A stretch of 64,000 bases of DNA from Warburgia ugandensis (GCA_035236585.1 CP141126.1:11545001-11609000), one strand, 5' to 3'. Numbered from the stretch's first letter, positions 35,179 to 47,652 are shown. Translations and numbers: made by a program. Notes: generated from the letters alone by a model not told the origin.

Positions 35179-35236
35179 AATGGATTAAGTTCACAGGTTA
35201 CGGATTCAAGGCACGAAAACAGTCCCTTAAAATATA
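35179..35236 (+). mobile_element. Possible Au-type SINE remnant
   Basis: AAGTTCACAGGTTACGGATTCAAGGC followed by ACGAAAACAGTCCC resembles the B-box and AACAGCCTC part of the Au SINE. Only about 55 bp can be matched, so this is tentative. Confidence 0.35.
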
Positions 35237-35865
35237 TGCTTCCAGTGTCTTCGCTGAAAATTTCAAGGATAAAAATCTAAAACTATAAACTTTGAACCAT
35301 CCAAATAACATGAATTTTAGCTAGCAAATAGGGTTGAGGTTGGCTAGTGAGACGACGTGAGATAAGTTTCATCGCCTGGAGAATAATGGATTGGATTATT
35401 CAAGACGGGCTTAACTAGGTGGCATGCAAAAAGGTATTCTTTTGGAGGTCAACCAAGTATCTAGTGACATTTTTTCTGCAACTTGCTTCTTTCTTTAAAC
35501 ATTCCTCCTAATTCTAGCATCCAAGATGGCATCTTTCATTTTAAGCTCTAGCTAGCCCTACCTTTGGACGATTGCCTCTTTCAACTTGTTCAAACTAGCT
35601 TAGATTGTCTAGATGCCAAGATTTATGATCATTGGATAATGTACGCTATACCAGACCCTTCCTCAATGGTACATATGGCTAATAACTACAGGTGAGCCCC
35701 AATTTCCAAACATCCAAATTATTTTGCATTTTACGTTATAATTAACGGCAGTAGTTGCTAGGATTATCCAAATGAGAATTTCAAAGCATGGGCCATCTAA
35801 GTTAAGGGGTAACATTGTAAATGTTTGGAACTAGAGAAATTTTGTTGAGCTAGAGTTATAACTAT
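35237..35865. other. Intergenic, no gene recognised
   Basis: Mixed sequence with no coding signal or repeat that could be named. Confidence 0.4.
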
Positions 35866-35881
35866 CTAATGAAGAAAAAGC

Positions 35882-36050
35882 AGCCTTGGTGCACGGAGCT
35901 CTCATGTATAAAAGGTTTGAGGAAGGAAAAGACCACAAGGGTCAATACTATGCAACCTTATTTTGTATTTTGAAAGAGGCTGTTTTCATGCCTTGAACTT
36001 GTGACTTCAAGGTCATACAACAACAACTCTACCATTATGCCAAGGGTTCC
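35882..36050 (-). mobile_element. Au-type SINE, full length with target duplication
   Basis: On the minus strand: GGAACCCTTGGC, A-box region ATAATGGTAGAGTTG, ATGACCTTGAAGTCACAAG, B-box region AGTTCAAGGC, AACAGCCTCTTTCA, GACCCTTGTGG and a GTGCACCAAGGCTG end. Flanks 35866-35881 and 36051-36066 (CTAATRAAGAAAAAGC) match at 15 of 16 positions. Confidence 0.9.
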
Positions 36051-37298
36051 CTAATAAAGAAAAAGCTATAATATTGTAGTTTAACTTCAAGATCATTCTG
36101 TTTTTCCTTTCGATTGGATACCTAATCCACGAACTGCAGGAGGTTGAAGTTGTGAACTAGTGGAACACTTCAATTACTATTGTATCTATAATTGTGTTAT
36201 TTCCTTTTTTCCATTTATTTATTGGCAACTCGTTCACTCAGGAGTTTGTGGTGGATGCCATAAGATATCTAGTAGAAATAGTTACTTATGGAGATTGATG
36301 TGATCCCTCAAATTTTGAGTTGGAAACTTATGTGAGACGATTTACCTATTATAATGCAATGCTCAGGAATCAGGAATCATGTGATGGCTCTTCTCCATGA
36401 CCTCCATTTTGTCTTCTGGCAGGTCTTTTATGCAATATCAAGTTCTGGCAGAGTTTCTTCGCATAGTAAAATCAGTAGAAAATCAGGGATCGAAGCACAG
36501 TTGCTTCACAATTTTGGTATTATGATCCAGAACATGGATAGCGAACATGCAATTTGTAAGACAATGAATGCCATTTACAACTATATTTCTGACGTTTATC
36601 GCTCTGTCTTTGATTACCTCCATAGTTTCTATTGCAACAGGTTAGTCTAATACTTTGACATGCTGCGGACTATTGTGTTAGCAATGAGTATATTAACAAC
36701 ATCATACTGCAGCCCTGTGACTTTGACATAGGAGATTTCATGTCCTACCACATATCATTTTTAGAGTTGTGATCCTTGTGTGTTCTGCAACTATTTCTTT
36801 GTTGCGATTCTTGTTAGGCATTTTAGATGCCTGTGATTTCCATTTTGCTAAAAGACATGGTTCATTTATTTCTGAAAGGGGCTGGTGGGACATGTTTTAC
36901 CTTCTTATATGCAAGTCAAGTAGTTAGAGTATGTTTGCTCATCAACTTCTCTGGACTCTTATTTCTGATCTTTCTCCCAAAGCTGTGAGAGGGAGACTGA
37001 ACAGAGACACAATTTGTCTGCTTGTCAATGTGCAAGGTGTAAGTAAAGAATCCCATGAGTACAGGGAAATATTCTGAAGTTGTTGTTGCACTATCAACCT
37101 TTTAGTTTTATTGCACGTAATCAGATATTTATCATTTATCTCCTAATCGAAAATATGTATCGAGTAGCTTCCTTAGATTCTTATAGTAACTGATGATTTC
37201 CCATCAATGATGGAGATGGACGAATATGATTTTTCAATAATTTTAGTTATTGGTAAATTTAGTCAATTACAAAATCTTAGAGCAGAATTTATGGTTAA

Positions 37299-37475
37299 AG
37301 GGAGCCTTGGATGCAAAATTATATTTGTCATCGTGTGACTTGAAGGTCACGGGTTTGGGGCGTGGAAGCAGCCTCTTGCAAATATGCAAGGTAAGGCTGC
37401 ATATATACATCGTTTGGTCCACCCCATCCCTGGATCCCGCATATGTCGGAGCTTCGTGCAGCGGGCTGCCGCTTT
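37299..37475 (+). mobile_element. Au-type SINE
   Basis: GGGAGCCTTGGATGC head, GTGTGACTTGAAGGTCACGGGTTTGGGGC (B box damaged), CAGCCTCTTGCA, AAGGCTGCATA, TTTGGTCC and GGAGCTTCGTGCAGCGGGCTGCC end. It lies in an intron of the GFS9/TT9-like pseudogene. The A-box region is degraded. Confidence 0.88.
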
Positions 37476-39150
37476 ATTTGTTGGATGTTGGCTTTGCTAA
37501 GCCTTCACTCACAATATGATATGTGAGGAAATAAGAAGAGAAAAACACCAATGAAAGAAGAAAATATTCTCAAATTCACTCAAGAACAATAATAAATACA
37601 AAGGTTGCTACCTTATAAGACTCACTCCTTCACACTCTCACTTACTCTTCACTCCTCACTTCTTTCTCTCTTTCTTTTTCACTTGCTTACAAATGAGGAG
37701 TGCTCCTCCATTTATACTTGTTCTTCACCTACTACTTCCTTAATGTGTGGTGAAGATTATTACAAGTGTCTTTGATCTAATGGTTAACACTTATCTTCTA
37801 ACCTAACTTCATAAATATCTAAGAAAGATATTTCTAAAGAGTTATCTAGATTTGTTGACTTTTGTGCATTTTTTAGAACATGGATCTTTTAGATTATGGG
37901 CCTTTTGTGTAACACTTAAGACAAAGCTCATGACCAAAAGAAAAAGAGATAAGATGGGCCTGCCTATGTCATTAGGCCCACACATACTTTTGGTTTACTT
38001 CTAACATTATTCATTGTAAGTTTACCAAAAAGGCAGTATGTTCTTTACGTGTCTTGATAAGAGCCATTGTTAGAGGCTTAAACACATACGCTGCAATGTT
38101 TAGTTAGTTTTAGAGGGAGATGACGAAGGTCATTTGTTTCTATCAGGGGTCTTTCCATTTAGTAAAAAGAAGATGTCAGAATTACATAGAATTGGTTGAA
38201 AGAAAATTCAAGGAAAAACTACGAAAGGAAGGAAGAAAATGAAAGATACAGAGAGGTTGCATCAAAGTTATAGATGCAGTTGGATGGTAAGAGAACTCAC
38301 GGGAGTCCATGAAGAAGCTGAAAGCAGAAGGATGTATATGGTGTCAGAACATGGAGTTGCAAGTATTAGAACCCTTACTACTAAGCCACCATCTTGAATA
38401 GCATTATGGACCACATAACAATTCCCACCCAAACCCCCATAAAAAGCAAAACTCAATGAATATCGTAGTCATGCTAGTCTTGCCACATTATCAGAGCCTA
38501 ACTTCTCCTTTCGTGAAGCTAAACGCTCCTGCTCTCCAGAGCCCGCACCCTATTCTTGCCTTATGCATTGTCGTTCAACCTCGAGTGAGACACTGCAGCT
38601 GCAGCTTTGAGTTCGTGATTCCTGGAAATAGTTCCACTTATCTCTATGATGTCAACAGGTACTTCCGTACCTTGGCTCCCTGAAAGCATATTATGTGAGC
38701 ACGGGACAATTAGGCCCTACTGTGACACTGGAGCTGCAACAAGGCACGGGCCTATAGCACCTGTACTGTTTATCTATGCCTGCATGTGCCCTACACAACA
38801 GCACCTCCTTGGTCACTATAAGCAGTAGGATCATATCGATGCCAATAATTATTCTGTGTATTTCAACTGCCTTTCACATTTAGGATCTAATCCTTATTGT
38901 AGGTAAATGTTTATATGCTAATTTATATATCATGACAAAAAAGGGGCAGGTCCCCTGGCATGAGATTAGATCCTTCCAGTTGGAGATTCATAGTTTATTT
39001 GATCTTACTTTATATAAAATCCTTCTGGCCTTTTAAAACTTCTTTTTTGTATTTTTTCATCATTTGAATCTACATGGCGTGTTATGTTTTTGGCTTCATT
39101 ATTTTGTTTCAGATTAGATATTTTCTTCTCTTCAACAGATCTTTTTGTAT
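37476..39150. other. Large intron of the pseudogene, no further gene
   Basis: This lies between recognisable exons of the GFS9/TT9-like pseudogene. 37500-38000 has the look of a small LTR-like insertion (CACTC/CTTCAC-rich, ends not found). 38450-38830 has open frames on the plus strand without known content. Confidence 0.35.
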
Positions 39151-40225
39151 CTCATACAGGATGTGGTAGTTTCGTTTTCATTGTACATGGAGGCACTTAG
39201 ATTTGCCTGGCATGATGAAAAGATGATTCAGACTGCAGTACGCGCATTGACTCTCAGTATATACAGTGGCATGATTATGAAACTTCTATTTTTCAATGTT
39301 TAAAGGGAGATCAACTAGAATTTGAGCTTTTTTTTTTTTTTTTTTAACCGTCGAGCAACCGTGTACTTTTGATCATGCAGTGAGCAACAATATGGTCTAT
39401 GCATTCATAACAAGTCCTCCGATGTCAGAGTATTTCTTAGAGTTGGTTCTGAAATTGAGAAAAAAATGCTACAAGCTAAATGCTCTTGTTGGCACCACAA
39501 AGTATTTTTATCAAGAATCTAGACAGTGTTGTTGAATGCAAATTTTATCTTGACTGTAATACTTGTGGCTGTACTTAATAATATCATAAATGATTATTTT
39601 TGTTTAGGAATAATTACACTGATAAAGTGAGAATGGACTTATCTCTGGAAGCAGATAAAGTTGTAGACGGCCTCTATTACTTTAAGGACGTACTCTGTGT
39701 TGGTGAGCCTCTTTTGAGTAGATTGGTTTGCCAGAAGCTGCTTAGCTTATTGGTTTTACCCATAATGTTACCACCATTGGACTCAAACTACACAACTGGA
39801 AGTGATTCTTTAAGTAAAAACTTCACCCTGATATGTTCATTTCATTGTTTAACATGCAGAGAAGCTTCCTTCCATTATTCTTTTGCTGCAGGGTATCTAT
39901 AGGCTATAGCAGATATGTTATACATAAGAATCATATTATTTCAATTCTAAGATGTTGGGTAGGTGTTTAATGGAGATTATTTGACATTTGTTTAGCATCT
40001 TGGGGCTCATAATTATCCGCTGTCACTTCTCTGTGCGTATTTTCTTATCTTCTTTAAATTGTTGATGCACAAGTACTGGTTAACACTGTGGCTGTTCTTC
40101 TTCTTCACCCATATAGATTCCTGAGTGTGAGTAGCGATAGATGCTCAGTCAGTAGAACAAATTCTGCCACTTCATATCTTGACCACTTGAAAAAATATGA
40201 AGACCATATATCAGGAATTGCTACT

Positions 40226-40410
40226 AGAAGGGGAGCCTTGGTGTAACGGTAGAGGTGTCACCATGTGACCTGGAGGTCATGGGTTTGAGGCATGAAAATA
40301 GCCTCTTGCAAAAGTACAAGGAAGGCTGTATACTATAGAACCTTTGTGGTCTTCCTCTTTCCTGGACCCCACATATGCTGGAGCTTCGTGCACCAGGCTG
40401 GCCTTCTATG
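40226..40410 (+). mobile_element. Au-type SINE, full length with perfect target duplication
   Basis: Complete SINE: GGGGAGCCTTGGTGTAACGG (A box), GTGACCTGGAGGTCATGGG, TTTGAGGC (B box), TAGCCTCTTGCA, CTTTGTGGTC, GGACCCCACATATGCTGGAG and GTGCACCAGGCTGGCC. It is flanked by a perfect 15-bp repeat TCAGGAATTGCTACT at 40211-40225 and 40411-40425. The clean duplication suggests a fairly recent insertion. Confidence 0.96.
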
Positions 40411-40425
40411 TCAGGAATTGCTACT

Positions 40426-41866
<1,441 letters not shown>

Positions 41867-42011
41867 CAAGGGAATGTGCATACCACAAAAGAGTTATGCC
41901 TACTTATCTCCTTAACAGGCTTAACATTATGAATGCAAATATTATTAAGGAAGTCAAAGATACCACTCACCAGTAGAAGCATGGTTAGAGCAGTACTTCG
42001 GACTGGCCATG

Positions 42012-42499
42012 TGTTAGACCTCCCATACACCACACGTATTCCAGAAAGAAGATATAATTGCAAGGAAACAGAAATACACTTGTTGGCAAAAGATTTCTCT
42101 AGAAGATGATCCAGGGCAGTAGTTGGTTAGGATATAATTAGTTGTTATATAACAACCAAGTCAGAAAGTCAGTTAGGATATACAGATATCCAGTCTGTTA
42201 CAAAGTTAGGATATACAGATATCCGATCACATTCTGAAGGGGACGGGAATGGAAGGAAAAAGAAAAGATAAAAGGAGGTGAAGAGGGAGGGAAGAGGAGG
42301 AGGAAAAGGAAGAAAGTAGAAGGGAGTGGGAAGTGCAGAGGAGGAACTGAGGTTCCTACTTCCTACTAGTTCCAGTAGTCTTTGTTTTGTTTGATTGATT
42401 GTAAGGTTCCCTGTAAGTCATCCACTTCATCAATAAATTGAGCTCCATTTCTTTCTGAACACTGCTTATTATCAAGTTTCATTTCTTCCTGGCCCAACA
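42012..42499 (+). repeat. Chromovirus 5' LTR
   Basis: 488 bp, TGTTAGACC to CCCAACA. It contains two GTTAGGATATACAGATATCC units, a purine-rich block of more than 100 bp (42233-42350) and, near the end, AATAAATTGAGC, a possible poly(A) signal in the R/U5 part. Confidence 0.96.
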
Positions 42500-42500
42500 A

Positions 42501-42512
42501 TGGTATCAGAGC
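42501..42512 (+). promoter_or_regulatory. Primer binding site (initiator Met tRNA)
   Basis: TGGTATCAGAGC begins two bases after the 5' LTR and complements the 3' end of plant initiator methionine tRNA, the usual primer for minus-strand synthesis in these elements. Confidence 0.95.
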
Positions 42513-42531
42513 ATGGTTTCATTCGTGGGAC

Positions 42532-43527
42532 ATGGTAAGAACCAGATCAGAAAAAGCACAGAACATGGAAAAAGATTTAGAGAATGTGAGATCGGAAGTA
42601 GGCAGCATGAAAGAAGAACTAGGAAGATTGCAAACCAACGTCACAGCTATAGGAGAGTACCTGATGGAGATCCGGGCTTGGATGAGACAGAAGCAGGGTG
42701 GGGAAGAAACGCCCTTGAATCAAGCTGGGGATAGAGGACGGCAAGCACCGGAGACAGGGGAGTCATCGGGTGGGGATAACCAGGTCCCGCCGGTGATGCC
42801 GGAGATCCCGAGGCTCGAACCCAGACGCCTGGACCTCCCGATCTTCAACGGCAACGACCCTCATGGCTGGCTTTGTCGAGCTGAGCGGTATTTCCAGTTA
42901 AACCCACTCCCGGAAGGGGAGAAGGTGACGGCGGCGTCTGTGTGTTTGGAGGGAGAAGCCCTCCACTGGTTTCTCTGGACTGACGCCCGATCGCCGGTCC
43001 ATTCTTGGCAGATTTTCCGGACTGCCCTTCTCCACAGGTTCCGGCCATCGCAGTCGGACGACGACTACGAGGCCCTGTTGTCACTCCGGCAGGTTGTCTC
43101 CGTCGCCGACTACCGACGTGATTTTGAGCTGATGTCGGGACCCCTGGTGGATCTGCCCGACGACCTGCTGAGGGGGGCTTTTCTAAATGGGCTAAGGGAG
43201 GAGTTAAAGGCCGAAGTAAAGATGTTCCGGCCCGCTTCGCTAGCTGGGCTTATGGACCTGGCCCAGAAGATCGAGGAAAAAAATGAAGCCCTTGAACGGG
43301 TACGAGCCCAAGGGAACAAGAGTGGACCTGGACCTCGAACATCGGGGGGTCATGGGCCTTCCCAAAAGGGCCCTTTTGTTGAAACTAGCCCACAAGGGCA
43401 ATTTCGTAATTTTCCCACACAAACCTACGCCCGCTCTCCGGAGACGACGAAGGAGCTAGGGTTTCGGGGAGAACGGCCAGCCCGCATGGGAGAACCTTCC
43501 CCGGCCCGGCGGGACACTTTCCGGTGA
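42532..43527 (+). CDS. gag: Chromovirus Gag (capsid part)
   Basis: 331 codons from ATG 42532. The N-terminal part is a coiled-coil-like, charged stretch (residues 1-60). The retrotransposon gag domain follows from about residue 90 (LDLPIFNGNDPHGWLCRAERYF, ALHWFLW, then LRQVVSVADYRRDFE and LPDDLLRGAFLNGL). The Pro/Gly-rich end stops at a TGA (43525-43527). The zinc knuckle that normally ends Gag lies past this stop and past a TAG at 43549-43551, in the same frame, at the start of the pol frame. So either two nonsense changes have split a single gag-pol frame, or these stops are read through. Confidence 0.93.
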   Translation: MVRTRSEKAQNMEKDLENVRSEVGSMKEELGRLQTNVTAIGEYLMEIRAWMRQKQGGEETPLNQAGDRGRQAPETGESSGGDNQVPPVMPEIPRLEPRRLDLPIFNGNDPHGWLCRAERYFQLNPLPEGEKVTAASVCLEGEALHWFLWTDARSPVHSWQIFRTALLHRFRPSQSDDDYEALLSLRQVVSVADYRRDFELMSGPLVDLPDDLLRGAFLNGLREELKAEVKMFRPASLAGLMDLAQKIEEKNEALERVRAQGNKSGPGPRTSGGHGPSQKGPFVETSPQGQFRNFPTQTYARSPETTKELGFRGERPARMGEPSPARRDTFR

Positions 43528-43560
43528 CTTACAGAGAAAGAACTTCAGTAGAAACGGGCT

Positions 43561-46500
43561 ATGGGGCTTTGCTTTCGATGCGACGAAAAGTTTTCTCCGG
43601 GGCATCGATGCAAGAATCGCCAGTTGCAGGTCCTTCTTTTAGGTGGGGATGGCGACGAAGGGGAAGATCGGGACACCCAGAACCCCGACGATGAAGGCCA
43701 GTGCGAGGAGGAAACGACCCGACTTGAGCTATCCATGCAAGCTCTAGTCGGGATGTCGGTCACCAACGTTATGAAATTACGTGGGCTTCTGGAACACAGG
43801 GAAGTGGTGGTCCTTGTCGACACGGGGGCTTCCCATAATTTTATATCCCGGAGATTGGTTGACGACCTGCACCTTCCGATCACCAACACTCGGTCGTTCG
43901 GAGTACAGGTGGGAGATGGATTTTGCATCCGTGGTTCTGGGGTATGCCGCAACCTAGTCCTGCGCCTTCCTGGGTTGGTCATCAAACACCATTTCCATCC
44001 CTTCAAACTGAGCGGAACAGACATGGTTCTGGGCATGGCATGGCTGCGCACCCTTGGCAACGTTTCGGCCAACTACCTCGAGCTCACCATGGAGTTCGTC
44101 GTGCAGGGCCAGAGGGTTACTCTTAAGGGCGACCCATCCCTGTCCAGGTCACTCTTATCCTTCAAAGCACTACAACGTGCCATCCCCTACTCCGGTGCAA
44201 GCTACATGGTTGAGTATCAAGGCCTTCAGCTAGAACTGGACACGCAACCACCACCTTCGGACCAACCCCGTCTAAAACTTCTACTAGACCAGTATGCCCA
44301 TCTCTTTGATCAGCCATTGAAATTGCCTGTTAACCGACCACAAGATCATGCCATCAGGGTCCCAGACCATACAACACCACCTAATATCAGGCCATACCGT
44401 TATCCACACTGCCAAAAGAACGAGATTGAGCGGATCATCAAACAATTGTGGGAGGCGGGCATCATTCAGGCCAGCACTAGTCCCTATTCCAGCCCAGTAC
44501 TCTTAGTTAAGAAGAAAGATGGAGGTTGGCGTTTTTGCGTGGATTACCGCGCCCTTAACAAGATCACCGTTCCAGATAAATTTCCCATCCCAACAATTGA
44601 TGAATTATTGGACGAACTAGGTGGAGCTACTGTTTTCTCTAAACTGGATCTTCAATCCGGCTACTATCAAATTCGCATCAAGAAAGAGGATGTTCCTAAG
44701 ACGGCGTTTAGGACGCATGAGGGCCACTACGAGTTTTTGGTCATGCCCTTCGGCCTGACCAATGCACCCTCCACTTTTCAGGCTCTTATGAACGACATCT
44801 TCCGCCACTATCTCCGTAAGTTCGTCCTGGTTTTCTTTGATGACATACTTGTTTACAGTCCTGATATTCACCTACATTTACAGCATCTGGAAATGGTACT
44901 GAAATTGTTGGCCTCTCATAACTTAGTTGTTAACAAAAAGAAGTGCTGCTTTGCACAATCTCAATTGGAATATTTAGGCCATATAATCTCAGCAGATGGA
45001 GTCGCCGCTGATAACTCAAAGATAGACTGTATGCTCCACTGGCCTACTCCACAAGATATTACAGCATTAAGGGGTTTTTTGGGCCTCACCGGGTACTATC
45101 GCAAATTTGTACAAAACTATGGCATTATTGCTGCACCCCTGACCAATCTTCTCAAGAAAGATAGCTTCCATTGGTCGATGGAGGCACAACAAGCCTTCAA
45201 CAACTTAAAGCACGCCATGACGACGGTGCCCGTACTAGCTATTCCCAACTTTAACAAGCCATTCATTTTGGAGACTGATGCGTCGGGTAAAGGCATTGGA
45301 GCAGTTCTCATGCAAGAGGGAAGGCCAATTGCCTTCTTCAGCCAATCACTCTCTCCCCGTGCTCAGTCCAAATCGGTATATGAAAGGGAACTTATGGCGG
45401 TTGTTCTCTCTGTTCAGAAGTGGCGCCATTACTTGTTAGGCCAGAAGTTCACTATCTTAACAGATCAAAAGAGCCTCCAATTCCTCCTGCACCAGAACGT
45501 CCTTAGCAGTGAGCAGCAGAAGTGGCTAATCAAATTACTGGGTTTCAACTTTGACATTCACTACAAACCAGGCAAGCATAATCGGGCAGCTGATGCCCTC
45601 TCCAGAATAGATAACAAAGGCTTCACTGATGCACACAACACTTCTGCCCCTGAGCATGCATCAGACCTGATGCACCCTTCTCCTTTCATTGCTCTTTCAG
45701 TAGTCCAGCATTCAGCCTTACAAACTTTACAAGAGGAGATCAGACTCGATGGGACTTTAGGCCCCATCCTCCAGGACTTATTGGCTGGCCTGAACCATCA
45801 CAAAGGATTCTCTCTGCGTCATGGCCACTTGCTCTTCTATGATAGACTAGCTATCCCTAAAACTTCTGTTCGAATTCCCATCCTACTCAGGGAATTTCAC
45901 TCCACTCCAGCAGGTGGACATTCAGGGACCTTTAGGACATTCAAAAGGCTTTCTAATGTGGTCTCTTGGAAGGGAATGCGAAAGGATGTGCAGCAATTTG
46001 TGGCTTCTTGTGAGGTATGCCAGCGGAATAAATACCAAGCTCTTAAACCTGGAGGTCTTCTTCAGCCTTTACCCATTCCCGAACAAGTCTGGGATGACAT
46101 TTCTATGGACTTTATTGGCGGCTTACCCAAATCTAAGGGGCTGGATACTATTCTGGTGGTAGTAGACCGTCTTTCCAAATACTGCCATTTCCTTCCCTTG
46201 GGCCATCCGTTTTCTGCTCAAGAGGTGGCTGCTCTTTTTATCAAGGACATCGTACGGTTACACGGTTACCCGCGATCCATTGTATCCGACAGGGACCGTC
46301 TCTTTATTAGCCAATTTTGGGCTGAACTATTCAAAATGGCAGGGACTGAGTTAAAGATGAGTACTGCTTACCATCCTCAAACGGATGGCCAAACGGAAGT
46401 CGTCAACCGCTGTCTCGAAACCTATTTGCGCTGCTTCACCTACCACCATCCTAAGCTCTGGCCCAAGTGGATTCCTTGGGCTGAATTCTGGTATAATACT

Positions 46501-47205
46501 ACATTCCAAGGTGCTGCTGGCATGACCCCTTTTAAAGCACTTTATGGGCGTGATCCTCCTACTGTGTTACGGCTCTCGAATGAAGGGTCAGTCGTGGAGG
46601 AAGTCAACAGGCAACTTCACGATAGGAATACAATTTTACAAGAACTGAAAAGTAATCTTCTAAAAGCCCAGGTCAGAATGAAATCCCAAGCAGATAAAGG
46701 CCGCAGGGACATCCAGTTCCAGGTAGGGGACAGAGTTTTTTTGAAACTCCAGCCCTTTAAGTTCAAGAAACTGGCTAAACGACCCAATGAAAAACTTAGC
46801 CCCCGGTTTTACGGCCCCTACACTATTTTGGAGCGCATTGGCGCAGTAGCCTACCGCCTTGATTTACCCTCCACCACCCGGATCCATCCTGTTTTCCACG
46901 TCTCCCAACTAAAGGCTGCCCTGTCCAATTCAGCCCAATCTCAACCCCTACCTCTTGGACTCACTGAGGAAATGGAACTTGTCCTATATCCTGACTCCGT
47001 CCAGGAAATCAGGTCATTGCCAAATGGATGCACCGAAGTTTTGGTGAAATGGAAAAACCTACCTGAGTGTGATAGCACATGGGAGCTCTATGAGGATTTG
47101 GACACTCAATTTCCCTCCTTTCACCTTGAGGACAAGGTGAAACTACTTGGGGGGGGTAATGTTAGACCTCCCATACACCACACGTATTCCAGAAAGAAGA
47201 TATAA
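43561..47205 (+). CDS. pol: Chromovirus Pol polyprotein (zinc knuckle, PR, RT, RNase H, IN, chromodomain)
   Basis: 1214 codons, uninterrupted. In order: CCHC knuckle LCFRCDEKFSPGHRCK (residues 3-18); aspartic protease VLVDTGASHNFIS (about 89-101); reverse transcriptase with FCVDYRALNKIT, SKLDLQSGYYQIRI and VLVFFDDILVYS (YxDD form FFDD); RNase H with LETDASGKGIGAVL and LTDQKSL; integrase zinc region H-x-H...CEVCQRNK and D-D-E core (DFIGGLPKSKGLD, IVSDRDRLF, TAYHPQTDGQTEVVNR); the GPYTILERIG module; and a C-terminal chromodomain (VLVKWKNLPECDSTWELYEDL). Chromodomains in this clade steer integration towards marked chromatin. All catalytic residues expected are present, so Pol could be active if expressed. 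Confidence 0.96.
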   Translation: MGLCFRCDEKFSPGHRCKNRQLQVLLLGGDGDEGEDRDTQNPDDEGQCEEETTRLELSMQALVGMSVTNVMKLRGLLEHREVVVLVDTGASHNFISRRLVDDLHLPITNTRSFGVQVGDGFCIRGSGVCRNLVLRLPGLVIKHHFHPFKLSGTDMVLGMAWLRTLGNVSANYLELTMEFVVQGQRVTLKGDPSLSRSLLSFKALQRAIPYSGASYMVEYQGLQLELDTQPPPSDQPRLKLLLDQYAHLFDQPLKLPVNRPQDHAIRVPDHTTPPNIRPYRYPHCQKNEIERIIKQLWEAGIIQASTSPYSSPVLLVKKKDGGWRFCVDYRALNKITVPDKFPIPTIDELLDELGGATVFSKLDLQSGYYQIRIKKEDVPKTAFRTHEGHYEFLVMPFGLTNAPSTFQALMNDIFRHYLRKFVLVFFDDILVYSPDIHLHLQHLEMVLKLLASHNLVVNKKKCCFAQSQLEYLGHIISADGVAADNSKIDCMLHWPTPQDITALRGFLGLTGYYRKFVQNYGIIAAPLTNLLKKDSFHWSMEAQQAFNNLKHAMTTVPVLAIPNFNKPFILETDASGKGIGAVLMQEGRPIAFFSQSLSPRAQSKSVYERELMAVVLSVQKWRHYLLGQKFTILTDQKSLQFLLHQNVLSSEQQKWLIKLLGFNFDIHYKPGKHNRAADALSRIDNKGFTDAHNTSAPEHASDLMHPSPFIALSVVQHSALQTLQEEIRLDGTLGPILQDLLAGLNHHKGFSLRHGHLLFYDRLAIPKTSVRIPILLREFHSTPAGGHSGTFRTFKRLSNVVSWKGMRKDVQQFVASCEVCQRNKYQALKPGGLLQPLPIPEQVWDDISMDFIGGLPKSKGLDTILVVVDRLSKYCHFLPLGHPFSAQEVAALFIKDIVRLHGYPRSIVSDRDRLFISQFWAELFKMAGTELKMSTAYHPQTDGQTEVVNRCLETYLRCFTYHHPKLWPKWIPWAEFWYNTTFQGAAGMTPFKALYGRDPPTVLRLSNEGSVVEEVNRQLHDRNTILQELKSNLLKAQVRMKSQADKGRRDIQFQVGDRVFLKLQPFKFKKLAKRPNEKLSPRFYGPYTILERIGAVAYRLDLPSTTRIHPVFHVSQLKAALSNSAQSQPLPLGLTEEMELVLYPDSVQEIRSLPNGCTEVLVKWKNLPECDSTWELYEDLDTQFPSFHLEDKVKLLGGGNVRPPIHHTYSRKKI
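47148..47159 (+). promoter_or_regulatory. Polypurine tract
   Basis: The TTGGGGGGGGTAA stretch directly before the 3' LTR primes plus-strand synthesis in these elements. It overlaps the end of the pol frame. Confidence 0.85.
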
Positions 47206-47647
47206 TTGCAAGGAAACAGAAATACACTTGTTGGCAAAAGATTTCTCCAGAAGATGATCCAGGGCAGTAGTTGGTTAGGATATAATTAGTTGTTATATAA
47301 CAACCAAGTCAGGAAGTCAGTTAGGATATACAGATATCCAGTCTGTTACAAAGTTAGGATATACAGATATCCAGTCTGTTACAGAAGGGGACGGGAATGG
47401 AAGGAAAAAGAAAAGATAAAAGGAGGTGAAGAGGGAGGGAAGAGGAGGAGGAAAAGGAAGAAAGTAGAAGGGAGTGGGAAGTGCAGAGGAGGAACTGAGG
47501 TTCCTACTTCCTACTAGTTCCATTAGTCTTCGTTTTGCTTGATTGATTGTAAGGTTCCCTGTAAGTCATCCACTTCATCAATAAATTGAGCTCCATTTCT
47601 TTCTGAACACTGCTTATTATCAAGTTTCATTTCTTCCTGGCCCAACA
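47160..47647 (+). repeat. Chromovirus 3' LTR
   Basis: 488 bp, same ends as the 5' LTR. The most visible difference lies at about 47371-47383: after the second ATACAGATATCC unit this LTR reads CAGTCTGTTACAG where the 5' LTR reads CGATCACATTCTG. The remaining differences are single bases. Confidence 0.96.
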
Positions 47648-47652
47648 CCATG

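Larger units (their letters stand above)
42012..47647 (+). mobile_element. Complete Ty3 chromovirus LTR retrotransposon (5636 bp)
   Basis: Two 488-bp LTRs (TGTTAG...CAACA) enclose a methionine-tRNA primer site, gag, pol with a C-terminal chromodomain, and a polypurine tract. The 5-bp target duplication CCATG is at 42007-42011 and 47648-47652. The LTRs differ at only about 15-20 positions, half of them in one short patch, so the insertion is recent. It sits in an intron-like region of the GFS9/TT9-like pseudogene. The short LTRs and chromodomain suggest the Reina or a related chromovirus clade; this is a judgement, not a computed placement. Confidence 0.97.

Noticed and set aside
40230-40300. 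tRNA gene
   Set aside because: A and B boxes are present but belong to the SINE head; the rest cannot fold as a tRNA and the full SINE body follows.
43545-44072. 175-codon minus-strand frame
   Set aside because: It lies opposite intact chromovirus Pol coding sequence.
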